Shown: positions 1 through 5,206 of the stretch, piece after piece
Position numbering within the stretch: position 1 is the first letter of the stretch
Layout of the letters: each line of letters begins with the position of its first letter
DNA from: an uncultured Oscillospiraceae bacterium
GTDB taxonomy: Bacteria; Bacillota; Clostridia; Oscillospirales; Oscillospiraceae
Assembly (NCBI GenBank): GCA_959022875.1
Contig: CAUFAM010000108.1
Span: forward strand, 1-5,339
Reading direction: 5' to 3'
DNA: 5,339 nucleotides
Notes under the pieces: generated by a model
The model's database searches: none
Told to the model about the DNA's origin: nothing
The model's input: the letters and a program-made list of their open reading frames with translations, nothing else
Position numbers and translations under genes: made by a program

Positions 1-233
1 TCGTTGTAGCTGTACTCCATGTCCTTGCGCTCCACGAAAGCCTGCTCAAACTTGGCAGTGGGGTTGAAAGAGGTCTCGGTCACACCGCCGGTGATGATGT
101 TCTTCATCTTGGTACGCACAAAGGCAGCGCCCTTACCGGGCTTCACGTGCTGGAACTCAACCACCTGCATGACCTTACCGTCCATCTCGAAGGTCACGCC
201 GTTGCGGAAATCACTGGCAGAAATCATTGGCAT
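1..233 (-). CDS. efp: Elongation factor P, N-terminal part (cut by window edge)
   Basis: Translation factor that binds between the P and E sites and relieves ribosome stalling at polyproline stretches. The visible 77 codons read MPMISASDFRNGVTFEMDG and continue through the KOW-like domain I into the start of domain II (ERKDMEYSYN), a very close match to clostridial EF-P. The loop HVKPGKGAA carries the lysine at residue 34 (Lys32 if counted from the second Met), the position that is post-translationally modified in other bacteria (beta-lysylation in E. coli, 5-aminopentanol in B. subtilis). Two in-frame ATGs exist, at 233 and 227. I chose 233 because GGAGG at 247-243 sits 9 nt upstream of it, against 15 nt for the second. 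The C-terminal roughly 110 residues lie beyond position 1. It lies downstream of the flippase gene on the same strand but has its own promoter. Confidence 0.96.
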   Translation of the reverse strand, partial: MPMISASDFRNGVTFEMDGKVMQVVEFQHVKPGKGAAFVRTKMKNIITGGVTETSFNPTAKFEQAFVERKDMEYSYN

Positions 234-272
234 AGGAATCATCCTCCATAGTATTATAACTTATACTGACTC

Positions 273-301
273 ATTTTACCCTATTTTTCCCCCTTTGACA
301 A
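273..301 (-). promoter_or_regulatory. Probable sigma-A promoter of efp
   Basis: Reading the minus strand, TTGTCA (301-296) and TAAAAT (278-273) are separated by exactly 17 nt, which places the transcription start near 266 and gives a leader of about 33 nt. A perfect TATAAT also occurs at 258-253. It lacks a matching -35, and its start point would fall on the SD, so it is less likely to be used. The -35 lies inside a short inverted repeat (TTGAC/GTCAA arms at 295-299 and 306-310). The rest of the 234-403 gap shows no convincing terminator after the flippase gene, so read-through into efp is possible. Confidence 0.65.
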
Positions 302-403
302 GGGGGTCAAGGGAGAATTGCAGCCTTTCCACATAATTTTTTCCCGTTTCTATCCCTTACATGCCCCGCCGGTCTGCCCGCCGCTGTCATCCTTCCACAT
401 TTT

Positions 404-1939
404 TTAACCCCTGCGGCGCAGGAATTCCTCCATCCTTACCCCCTGGGCCTGAAGTGCCGCCAGATAGAGCAGAAGCGCAAACCCCAGGGTCACCATTCCC
501 GCCCAGATGGGGGCCATTCCTCCATCCTTCAGTACCTGGAACAGCAAATTCCCCGCCAGAGCCGAGAGCAAACTGGCCAGCGCCGGGGCTGTCATCCACC
601 GGAACAGCTCCAGCCGCACCCCCGTACGCCGGTGGATCCAATAGAAACACAGCACCAGTTCCAGAGCAGTGGACACCACAGCCCCCGCTACATAGCCTCC
701 CATTCCCACCCCGGGCAGAGGCACCAGGGCCAGGGTAAACAGCAACTGCACCACGCCCCCCAGCAGGGAGATGGATGCCACCGCCTTTTGTCCGCCCACT
801 CCGTTGAGGGCAGAGGCCAGCACGGAGCAAAAGCAGCTCATGGCCATAACCAGCGCCAGAGGAATCAGGTACTCTCCCACGCCCTCCTGGTGAAACATGA
901 CCCTTCCCAGATCCGGCCCCACCACCACCATCAGGGACATGGCCGGCAGGGTCAGCAGCGACACGGACGTCATGGCCCGGCCCACCAGCCTTCGCACCTC
1001 CCCCTCCCGTCCCAGGGCGGCAGCCCGGGCCAGCCGGGGCACCAGCACCAGATTGAGCGCCCCCAGAAAGACGATGGGCAGCGACAGCATGGGCATGGTC
1101 ATTCCGCACAGCACTCCAAATTGGGAAATGGCCTGGGAACGTTCCACACCGCCCTCCACCAGCTTCTGGGGAATGAGGGTTGCATTAGCTGCCCCCAGCA
1201 GATTGCCCAGCAGCGCGTTCAATCCCACCGGCAGGGCGATGGCGCACACCCTCCTTCGCCGGATGTTCCCCCGTTCCCCCGCCCCCTGCCGACGAAGGTG
1301 TGCCATACGACGCCGGTAAAGCACCACCAGGGTGCAGGAGGAAAAAATCTCGCAGATCACCATGCCGCATACGATAAGCCCCACCACCCGCTCGGGATAC
1401 TGGGGCAGAAACAGCCACAAAAGTCCCAGCACCGCCAGGGTACGGACAAACTGCTCCAGCAGCTCCACCACCGCCGGAGCCCGCACCAATCCGGAGCCAT
1501 AGAAAACATGTTTATGAAAATTTTCCACCCCCGTCAGGGCTACGCAGGGCACCAGCAGCATAAGGCCCAGCTGGGTTCTGGCATCCCCCAGAAGGTAGAC
1601 CGAAATGGCATCGGAACCTATCACCACACCGGCTCCCAGAGGAATCAGGGCAATAAAAAATATGTGCAGACAGGTCCTCACCGTCTGTCCCACCGCTTTT
1701 CCGTTGCCCAGGGCCAGATATTGGGAGGTGAGATTGGAAATGGCCGCCGTCAATCCCACGGCGGTAAGAGACAGCAGCACAGAATACACCGGCATGATCA
1801 ATTGATACAGGCCCATAACCTCCGCCCCCGCCATGCGGGAAAGCAAAACCCGGTACCCAAACCCCAGCAGCTGGGACACACTGCTCAACGCGGTCAGAAA
1901 CAGCGCACCGCGCCCGGCAGACAGCATTTTCTCTTCCAA
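404..1939 (-). CDS. SpoVB-type oligosaccharide/lipid flippase (MOP superfamily)
   Basis: Integral membrane protein of 511 residues, close to the roughly 520 of B. subtilis SpoVB. I count 14 hydrophobic segments by eye, from about residue 11 (FLTALSSVSQLLGFGYRVLL) to the last near 475-500 (GMVTLGFALLLYLAAL), the number expected for the MurJ/Wzx/SpoVB branch. The segment GLYQLIMPVYSVLLSL near residue 43 resembles the conserved second helix of SpoVB proteins. Family members flip lipid-linked cell-wall or polysaccharide precursors across the membrane, and SpoVB itself is needed for spore cortex synthesis; this role is by homology only. The start is TTG at 1939, preceded by GGAGG at 1956-1952 (12 nt gap) within a G-rich run; the next in-frame ATG at 1927 is too far from the SD. 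It could alternatively be a general polysaccharide exporter, because SpoVB paralogues are common in Clostridia. It is divergent from crt, and I could not find a clear promoter for it. Confidence 0.85.
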   Translation of the reverse strand: MEEKMLSAGRGALFLTALSSVSQLLGFGYRVLLSRMAGAEVMGLYQLIMPVYSVLLSLTAVGLTAAISNLTSQYLALGNGKAVGQTVRTCLHIFFIALIPLGAGVVIGSDAISVYLLGDARTQLGLMLLVPCVALTGVENFHKHVFYGSGLVRAPAVVELLEQFVRTLAVLGLLWLFLPQYPERVVGLIVCGMVICEIFSSCTLVVLYRRRMAHLRRQGAGERGNIRRRRVCAIALPVGLNALLGNLLGAANATLIPQKLVEGGVERSQAISQFGVLCGMTMPMLSLPIVFLGALNLVLVPRLARAAALGREGEVRRLVGRAMTSVSLLTLPAMSLMVVVGPDLGRVMFHQEGVGEYLIPLALVMAMSCFCSVLASALNGVGGQKAVASISLLGGVVQLLFTLALVPLPGVGMGGYVAGAVVSTALELVLCFYWIHRRTGVRLELFRWMTAPALASLLSALAGNLLFQVLKDGGMAPIWAGMVTLGFALLLYLAALQAQGVRMEEFLRRRG

Positions 1940-1997
1940 GGACGATCCCCCCCTCCCAACACTCTATTCATTGGGCGGCCGGTTTATCCGTTACCCC

Positions 1998-2026
1998 TTG
2001 CCCCTGGGAAAAAGTTAGGCTATAAT
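1998..2026 (+). promoter_or_regulatory. Sigma-A promoter of crt
   Basis: TTGCCC (1998-2003) and a perfect TATAAT (2021-2026) are separated by 17 nt. The predicted start is near 2033, giving a leader of about 33 nt that contains AGGAGG (2051-2056), 9 nt before the ATG. The -35 matches the consensus at 4 of 6 positions. Confidence 0.75.
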
Positions 2027-2065
2027 AGGGGCACGCAACATTATATTTAAAGGAGGATTATTCCC

Positions 2066-2842
2066 ATGGCTTTTGTTGAACTGGAAAAGAAAGGCGCCGT
2101 GGGCGTCATTACTATGAACCGGCCCGAGGCCCTCAATGCCCTCAACGACCAGGTACTCCGGGATCTGGATGGGGTTCTGGAGCAGGTGGAGCAGGACGAG
2201 GAAATTCTGGTGGTCGTGCTCACCGGTGCGGGCCGCTCCTTTGTGGCTGGGGCTGACATCGGCCAGATGTCCAACTTTACCGCTGTGGAGGCCAAGGCCT
2301 TCGGCGTCTACGGCAACCAGGTGTTCCTGAAGCTGGAGAATCTCACCAAGCCCACCATTGCCGCCGTCAACGGCTTTGCCCTGGGCGGTGGATGTGAGCT
2401 ATGCATGGCCTGTGACATTCGGGTCGCCAGTGAAAAGGCCAAATTCGGCCAGCCTGAAGTGGGCCTTGGCATCACCCCCGGCTTCGGCGGCACCCAGCGT
2501 CTGGCCCGCATCGTCGGTATCTCCAACGCCATGGAGCTGATTCTGACGGCCAAGACCATCCGGGCAGAAGAGGCCAAGGAGCTGGGTCTTGTGAGCCACG
2601 TGTACCCCGCCGAGGAGCTGATGGACAAGGCCCTGGAGCTGGCAAACGCCATCGCCGCCAACGCCCAGATCGCCGTGCGTCAGTCCAAGGCCGCCATCCG
2701 CCGGGGGCTGCAGACGGACATGGCCACCGGCGCAGCCTTTGAGTCGGAAGCCTTCGGCCTGTGCTTCGCCACAGAGGATCAGAAGGACGCCATGCGTGCT
2801 TTTGTCAACAAGGAGAAGATCACCGCTTTTAAAAATCGCTGA
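2066..2842 (+). CDS. crt: Short-chain enoyl-CoA hydratase (crotonase; 3-hydroxybutyryl-CoA dehydratase)
   Basis: Soluble 258-residue enzyme of the crotonase fold, the full length for clostridial Crt. It interconverts 3-hydroxybutyryl-CoA and crotonyl-CoA, the dehydration step of the butyrate pathway or of related acyl-CoA metabolism. The oxyanion-hole motif AGADI is at 61-65 and the glycine-rich GGGCEL at 107-112. Both catalytic acids of true hydratases are present: Glu111 in GGGCELCMACD and Glu131 in FGQPEVGLGITPGFGGTQRL. This argues against an isomerase or hydrolase paralogue that has lost one of them. The C-terminal part (about 195-258) has the usual amphipathic trimerisation helices and ends AFKNR. 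The start is set by AGGAGG 9 nt upstream. Unusually for a butyrate gene, no bcd, etfAB, hbd or thl gene is adjacent within the window. Substrate choice among short acyl-CoAs cannot be read from the sequence. Confidence 0.93.
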   Translation: MAFVELEKKGAVGVITMNRPEALNALNDQVLRDLDGVLEQVEQDEEILVVVLTGAGRSFVAGADIGQMSNFTAVEAKAFGVYGNQVFLKLENLTKPTIAAVNGFALGGGCELCMACDIRVASEKAKFGQPEVGLGITPGFGGTQRLARIVGISNAMELILTAKTIRAEEAKELGLVSHVYPAEELMDKALELANAIAANAQIAVRQSKAAIRRGLQTDMATGAAFESEAFGLCFATEDQKDAMRAFVNKEKITAFKNR

Positions 2843-2854
2843 ATTCTTCCCAAG

Positions 2855-2889
2855 GCCGCCGGCAGAACCTGCCGGCGGCTTACTTTGCT
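2855..2889 (+). terminator. Intrinsic terminator or attenuating hairpin after crt
   Basis: GCCGCCGGCAG (2855-2865) and CTGCCGGCGGC (2869-2879) form an 11-bp perfect stem with an AAC loop. The tail is TTACTTTGCT, which is T-containing but interrupted. The stem is very stable but the U-tract is poor, so termination may be partial. No promoter is visible between it and the permease SD at 2901, so partial read-through would be how the permease is expressed. Confidence 0.65.
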
Positions 2890-2900
2890 ACAACCATAAA

Positions 2901-2917
2901 AGAGGTGATCCCTTACG
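2901..2917 (+). promoter_or_regulatory. Shine-Dalgarno that points to an ACG start codon
   Basis: AGAGGTGATC (2901-2910) complements the 3' end of 16S rRNA over AGGTGATC. An in-frame TGA at 2906-2908 lies inside this SD, so the permease frame opens only at 2909. At the ideal distance (9 nt after GAGGT's GAGG core) the codon is ACG at 2915-2917. No ATG, GTG or TTG occurs in frame until GTG at 2945, which has no SD before it. Confidence 0.7.
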
Positions 2918-3850
2918 AACCTGTCCGTCCTGTTTTCCAATCTTGTGGGGCTTTTTCTTCTCATTGGCGTGGGCTTTCTGGCCGTACGTCTGGGGTTGGT
3001 GCCCGCTGAATCCTCCAAACCCATGAGCGCTCTGCTCATGAAAATTACACTCCCCGCCACCGTCTTTGCTTCCATGATCCGCCCCTTTGACCCGGATTTT
3101 CTCAGCTCCGGCGTGGCGGCCCTGATCATCAGTTCCCTGCTTTTCCCCCTCTATGCCGCCCTCTCTCTCCCGCTGTCCCGGCTGCTGCGGGTTCCGGACG
3201 GACGCAGAGGGATGTGGTGCTGCTGCACCACCTTCTGCAACAATGGTTTTATGGGATTTCCCGTGGTCTATGCCATTTTTGGTGACGACGGGCTCATTCT
3301 GGCCGTGCTCATGGGCATTCCCTTCAATCTGCTGGTCTACACTCTGGGCGCCAAAATGGTGTGTATGGATATTCCGAAAGGTGCTGCCCATGCTCCCCTC
3401 TCCCTGCGCTCTGCCCTTCTCTCTCCCATTAACGCCGCCATTGTACTCAGCCTCATCTTCTATTTTGGACAGATCCCGGTACCATCTCCCATTCTGACCC
3501 CCATTCAGCACCTGTCCAATGTGACAACGCCCCTATCCATGTTTGTCACTGGCATGAATCTGGCCCAGGGCAAAGTATCCGACACTATACGGGACAAAGA
3601 TGCCATCTCCGCCTGTGCAGTGCGCCTGCTCCTCTTTCCCGTCATCGCCTGGGCCATCACGCTTCCCTTCCCCAGCCTCAGCCCGCTGGTAGTCGGGGTC
3701 ACCCTGATCACCATGGCCATGCCTGCCCCAGCCGCATCCACCATTATGGGGGAACAATACGGCGGGTGCACGCAAGTGGGAGCCCGGATCGTTTTTCTCT
3801 CCAGTCTGCTGTGTATCCTTACCATTCCCCTTGTTTCCCTGCTGCTATAA
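2915..3850 (+). CDS. AEC-family (auxin efflux carrier/malate permease-like) transporter
   Basis: Membrane permease of about 311 residues when read from ACG at 2915, or 301 from GTG at 2945. Hydrophobic segments run through the whole protein (about 10, as usual for AEC), beginning GLFLLIGVGFLAVRLG. The conserved NNGFMGFPVVYAIFG of the central half and MPAPAASTIMGEQYGG near the C-terminus are typical of bacterial AEC proteins. Characterised relatives export or import organic anions such as malate or other dicarboxylates, but the substrate here is unknown. The N-terminal residues NLSVLFSNLV before segment 1 look like genuine coding sequence, since family members usually have 8-15 residues before this helix. 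This and the perfectly spaced SD favour the 2915 start, which would be a rare ACG initiator or an ATG-to-ACG change. It follows crt by 72 nt on the same strand. Its TAA stop lies in the A-run that serves as the U-tract of the opposing rplL terminator. Confidence 0.88.
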   Translation, partial: TNLSVLFSNLVGLFLLIGVGFLAVRLGLVPAESSKPMSALLMKITLPATVFASMIRPFDPDFLSSGVAALIISSLLFPLYAALSLPLSRLLRVPDGRRGMWCCCTTFCNNGFMGFPVVYAIFGDDGLILAVLMGIPFNLLVYTLGAKMVCMDIPKGAAHAPLSLRSALLSPINAAIVLSLIFYFGQIPVPSPILTPIQHLSNVTTPLSMFVTGMNLAQGKVSDTIRDKDAISACAVRLLLFPVIAWAITLPFPSLSPLVVGVTLITMAMPAPAASTIMGEQYGGCTQVGARIVFLSSLLCILTIPLVSLLL

Positions 3851-3888
3851 AAAAAACAGGTGCTGCCATTTGGCAGCACCTGTTTCTT
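3849..3888. terminator. Strong bidirectional terminator between the AEC gene and rplL
   Basis: CAGGTGCTGCC (3857-3867) pairs perfectly with GGCAGCACCTG (3872-3882) around an ATTT loop, extended by AAA/TTT to a 14-bp stem. On the minus strand it is followed by eight U residues (3856-3849), an ideal end for rplJL. On the plus strand the tail is TTTCTTAATTTT, adequate for the permease. The two genes are convergent, so one hairpin serves both. Confidence 0.93.
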
Positions 3889-3905
3889 AATTTTGGGGAA
3901 AAAGC

Positions 3906-4283
3906 TTACTTCAGCTCGACCTTGGCGCCGGCCTCTTCCAGCTTCTTCTTCATCTCCTCGGCCTCGTCCTTGGAGACAGCCTCCTTCAGGGTCTTGGGAG
4001 CGCCCTCGACCACGCCCTTGGCCTCAGCCAGGCCCAGGCCGGTGATCTCACGGACAGCCTTGATGACCTTGATCTTGGCAGCAGCGTCGAAGCTGGCCAG
4101 AACCACGTCAAACTCGGTCTTCTCCTCAGCAGCGGGAGCAGCAGCGCCGCCAGCGGCGGGAGCGGCCATAGCAGCGGCGGACACGCCGAACTCCTCCTCC
4201 AGAGCCTTAACCAGCTCGGACAGCTCCAGAACGGTCAGAGCCTTAACTTCCTCAATCAGAGCAGTAATCTTCTCACTAGCCAT
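3906..4283 (-). CDS. rplL: Ribosomal protein L7/L12 (bL12)
   Basis: Stalk protein of the large subunit, present as several dimers per ribosome, which recruits and stimulates GTPase factors such as EF-Tu and EF-G. Its 125 residues are standard. The N-terminal dimerisation domain is about 1-34 (ALTVLELSELVKALEEEFGV), the Ala/Gly/Pro-rich hinge about 35-54 (AAAMAAPAAGGAAAPAAEE), and the C-terminal factor-binding domain about 56-125. The last contains the hallmark KIKVIKAVREITGLGLAEAK at 70-89. The ATG at 4283 is preceded by AGGAGG (4298-4293) with a 9-nt gap. It is the second gene of the rplJL operon, 71 nt behind rplJ, and is followed by a strong terminator rather than by rpoB. Codon use is strongly biased toward C- and G-ending codons, as expected of a highly expressed gene. 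Confidence 0.98.
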   Translation of the reverse strand: MASEKITALIEEVKALTVLELSELVKALEEEFGVSAAAMAAPAAGGAAAPAAEEKTEFDVVLASFDAAAKIKVIKAVREITGLGLAEAKGVVEGAPKTLKEAVSKDEAEEMKKKLEEAGAKVELK

Positions 4284-4326
4284 GATAATTTACCTCCTAA
4301 TAGTAAAATTTCAATTTAAAATGTGT

Positions 4327-4341
4327 CTCCCCTCTAGGGAG
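4327..4341 (-). other. Small hairpin in the rplJ-rplL spacer
   Basis: On the mRNA strand CTCCC and GGGAG (4341-4337 and 4331-4327) can form a 5-bp stem with a TAGAG loop, 13 nt after the rplJ stop, followed by an AU-rich stretch (TTTTAAATTGAAATTTT) leading to the rplL SD. It has no U-tract, so it is not an intrinsic terminator. It could act in mRNA processing or stability, or have no function. Confidence 0.35.
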
Positions 4342-4354
4342 CAGAGTTTGCCGA

Positions 4355-4909
4355 TTACTCGGCAGCGGGAGCCTCCTCGGCAGGAGCGGCCTCCTCGGCG
4401 GGGGCAGCCTCGCCGCCCTTCTCGGCGATGGCCTTCAGCACGATAGCCAGGCTGGTAATGGGAGCCAGCATCATGCCCAGAGCCTGAGCCTGCAGGACGT
4501 CCTTGGAAGGCAGCTCAGCCAGAGCCATGATCTCCTCCAGGGAGAGGATCTTGCCGTCCATAAAGCCGCCCTTGATGGTGAAGCGGCCTTCACCCAGCTG
4601 CTTGGCATACTTGTTGACCACACGCATGGGAGCGATGGGGTCGCCGCTGCTGGTAGCCAGAGAAGTGGTGCCGTTGAGCACCTCATCCAGACCCTCCAGA
4701 CCAACGTTGTTCAGAGCAAAGCGGGCCAGGGTGTTCTTGACCACGCCGTACTGCACCTCGTTCTGGCGCAGCTCCACACGCAGAGCGGTGTCCTCGGCGA
4801 CGGTGATACCCTTGTAATCCACCAGCACACCGCTGGAAGCGCCCTTCAGCTGCTCAGTCAGAGCGGCGACGATGGCCTGCTTCTCAGAAAGAACCTTTGC
4901 GTTAGGCAT
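4355..4909 (-). CDS. rplJ: Ribosomal protein L10 (uL10)
   Basis: Base of the ribosomal stalk: its N-terminal domain binds 23S rRNA with L11, and its C-terminal helix holds the L12 dimers. The L10(L12)4 complex also regulates this operon. The protein has 184 residues from ATG at 4909, which follows GGAGG (4924-4920) with a 10-nt gap. Reading upstream from 4909 stays open but enters the leader RNA, so the longer form is rejected. The N-terminus PNAKVLSEKQAIVAALTEQL, the segment SSGVLVDYKGITVAED at 25-40, and KNTLARFAL at 58-66 are typical of L10. The L12-binding helix is about 138-165. The last 18-20 residues form an acidic tail with repeated AAPAEE units, making the protein slightly longer than the usual 165-175. 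It is the first gene of a two-gene operon with rplL. Confidence 0.98.
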   Translation of the reverse strand: MPNAKVLSEKQAIVAALTEQLKGASSGVLVDYKGITVAEDTALRVELRQNEVQYGVVKNTLARFALNNVGLEGLDEVLNGTTSLATSSGDPIAPMRVVNKYAKQLGEGRFTIKGGFMDGKILSLEEIMALAELPSKDVLQAQALGMMLAPITSLAIVLKAIAEKGGEAAPAEEAAPAEEAPAAE

Positions 4910-5053
4910 TTTGGATTCACCTCCAGAAAATGATCCGCGCAACAAAAAACCTCCGGTCGTCAAGACAGGAGGACAGTACAATCAAAAGTATTCCCTTTGA
5001 AAGCACTCTCGGCAGGAATTACGCCCGGCGGGCCCCTGCTGTCTTTGAACGCA
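4910..5053 (-). ncRNA. L10 leader (autoregulatory 5' UTR of rplJL)
   Basis: Roughly 144-nt leader from the predicted transcription start to the rplJ ATG. It contains the Firmicutes L10-leader signature: AAAGACAGCAGG (5046-5035), a GC hairpin (GCCC/GGGC arms at 5033-5030 and 5026-5023), then TTCCTGCCGAGAG (5018-5006). CAGG and CCTG close the L10(L12)4 recognition fold. Further on, AAGACAGCAGG (5045-5035) can instead pair with CCTCCTGTCTT (4972-4962) at 10 of 11 positions. This would sequester the 5' arm of the terminator at 4944-4972, so recognition fold plus terminator and antiterminator exclude one another. The expected behaviour, from work on B. subtilis rplJL, is that excess L10(L12)4 binds the fold, blocks antitermination and lowers expression. 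Confidence 0.92.
4944..4972 (-). terminator. Attenuator terminator within the L10 leader
   Basis: CCTCC (4972-4968) pairs with GGAGG (4954-4950), and after a T/C mismatch GTC pairs with GAC around a TTGAC loop. Six U residues follow directly (4949-4944). It lies 35 nt before the rplJ start codon and so controls entry into the operon rather than its end. Confidence 0.87.
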
Positions 5054-5059
5054 AGCAGT

Positions 5060-5088
5060 ATTATATAGAGTATCGTCCCTCTTGTCAA
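5060..5088 (-). promoter_or_regulatory. Consensus sigma-A promoter of rplJL
   Basis: Perfect TTGACA (5088-5083) and perfect TATAAT (5065-5060) with an exact 17-nt spacer; the start is predicted near 5053. Such a full match suits a ribosomal protein operon whose output is then adjusted in the leader. It also means rplJL is transcribed independently of any rplKA operon. Confidence 0.93.
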
Positions 5089-5090
5089 GC

Positions 5091-5118
5091 ATTTTTTTGC
5101 TTTTTTCTAGCTTTTTTT
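5091..5118 (-). promoter_or_regulatory. T-tracts upstream of the rplJ promoter (UP element-like)
   Basis: Three runs of 6-7 T on the plus strand (5092-5098, 5101-5106, 5112-5118), which are A-tracts on the rplJ coding strand, begin 3 bp upstream of the -35. Their centres are about 8.5 and 11.5 bp apart, near one helical turn. A-tracts at this place are known to bind the RNA polymerase alpha C-terminal domain or to bend DNA; a role here is inferred. The remaining bases to 5171 show no gene. Confidence 0.55.
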
Positions 5119-5171
5119 GCGTGTCCTGGGAAAAGCGGAACAAATCTCCTGTTTTTCCGGCGCTTTGCCTG

Positions 5172-5200
5172 TTGACAAGGGGGAGGCCGGGTGATATAGT
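5172..5200 (+). promoter_or_regulatory. Sigma-A promoter of the T-box transcript
   Basis: TTGACA (5172-5177) and TATAGT (5195-5200) are separated by 17 nt, with the start predicted near 5207. The promoter is divergent from that of rplJL; the two -35 hexamers are 83 bp apart. Confidence 0.88.
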
Positions 5201-5206
5201 ACCTCT

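Noticed and set aside
19..336. 105-codon plus-strand frame opposite efp
   Set aside because: It overlaps the clearly recognisable EF-P on the other strand, and no SD precedes its start.
326..400. Imperfect direct repeat TTTCCACATAA / CTTCCACATTT between the flippase and efp
   Set aside because: Only about 8 bases match and there is no third copy; no support for a functional repeat.
361..738. 125-codon proline-rich plus-strand frame
   Set aside because: It is antisense to the flippase C-terminus and its composition reflects the opposing GC-rich codons.
632..2050. Open frame of 472 codons on the plus strand, rich in His and Gln
   Set aside because: It lies almost wholly antisense to the flippase gene, has low-complexity composition, resembles no family I know, and is a codon-bias shadow of a GC-rich gene.
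4910..4981. N-terminal extension of L10 by 24 codons
   Set aside because: The extension reads through the attenuator hairpin and the SD; ATG at 4909 has the correct SD and matches the family N-terminus.
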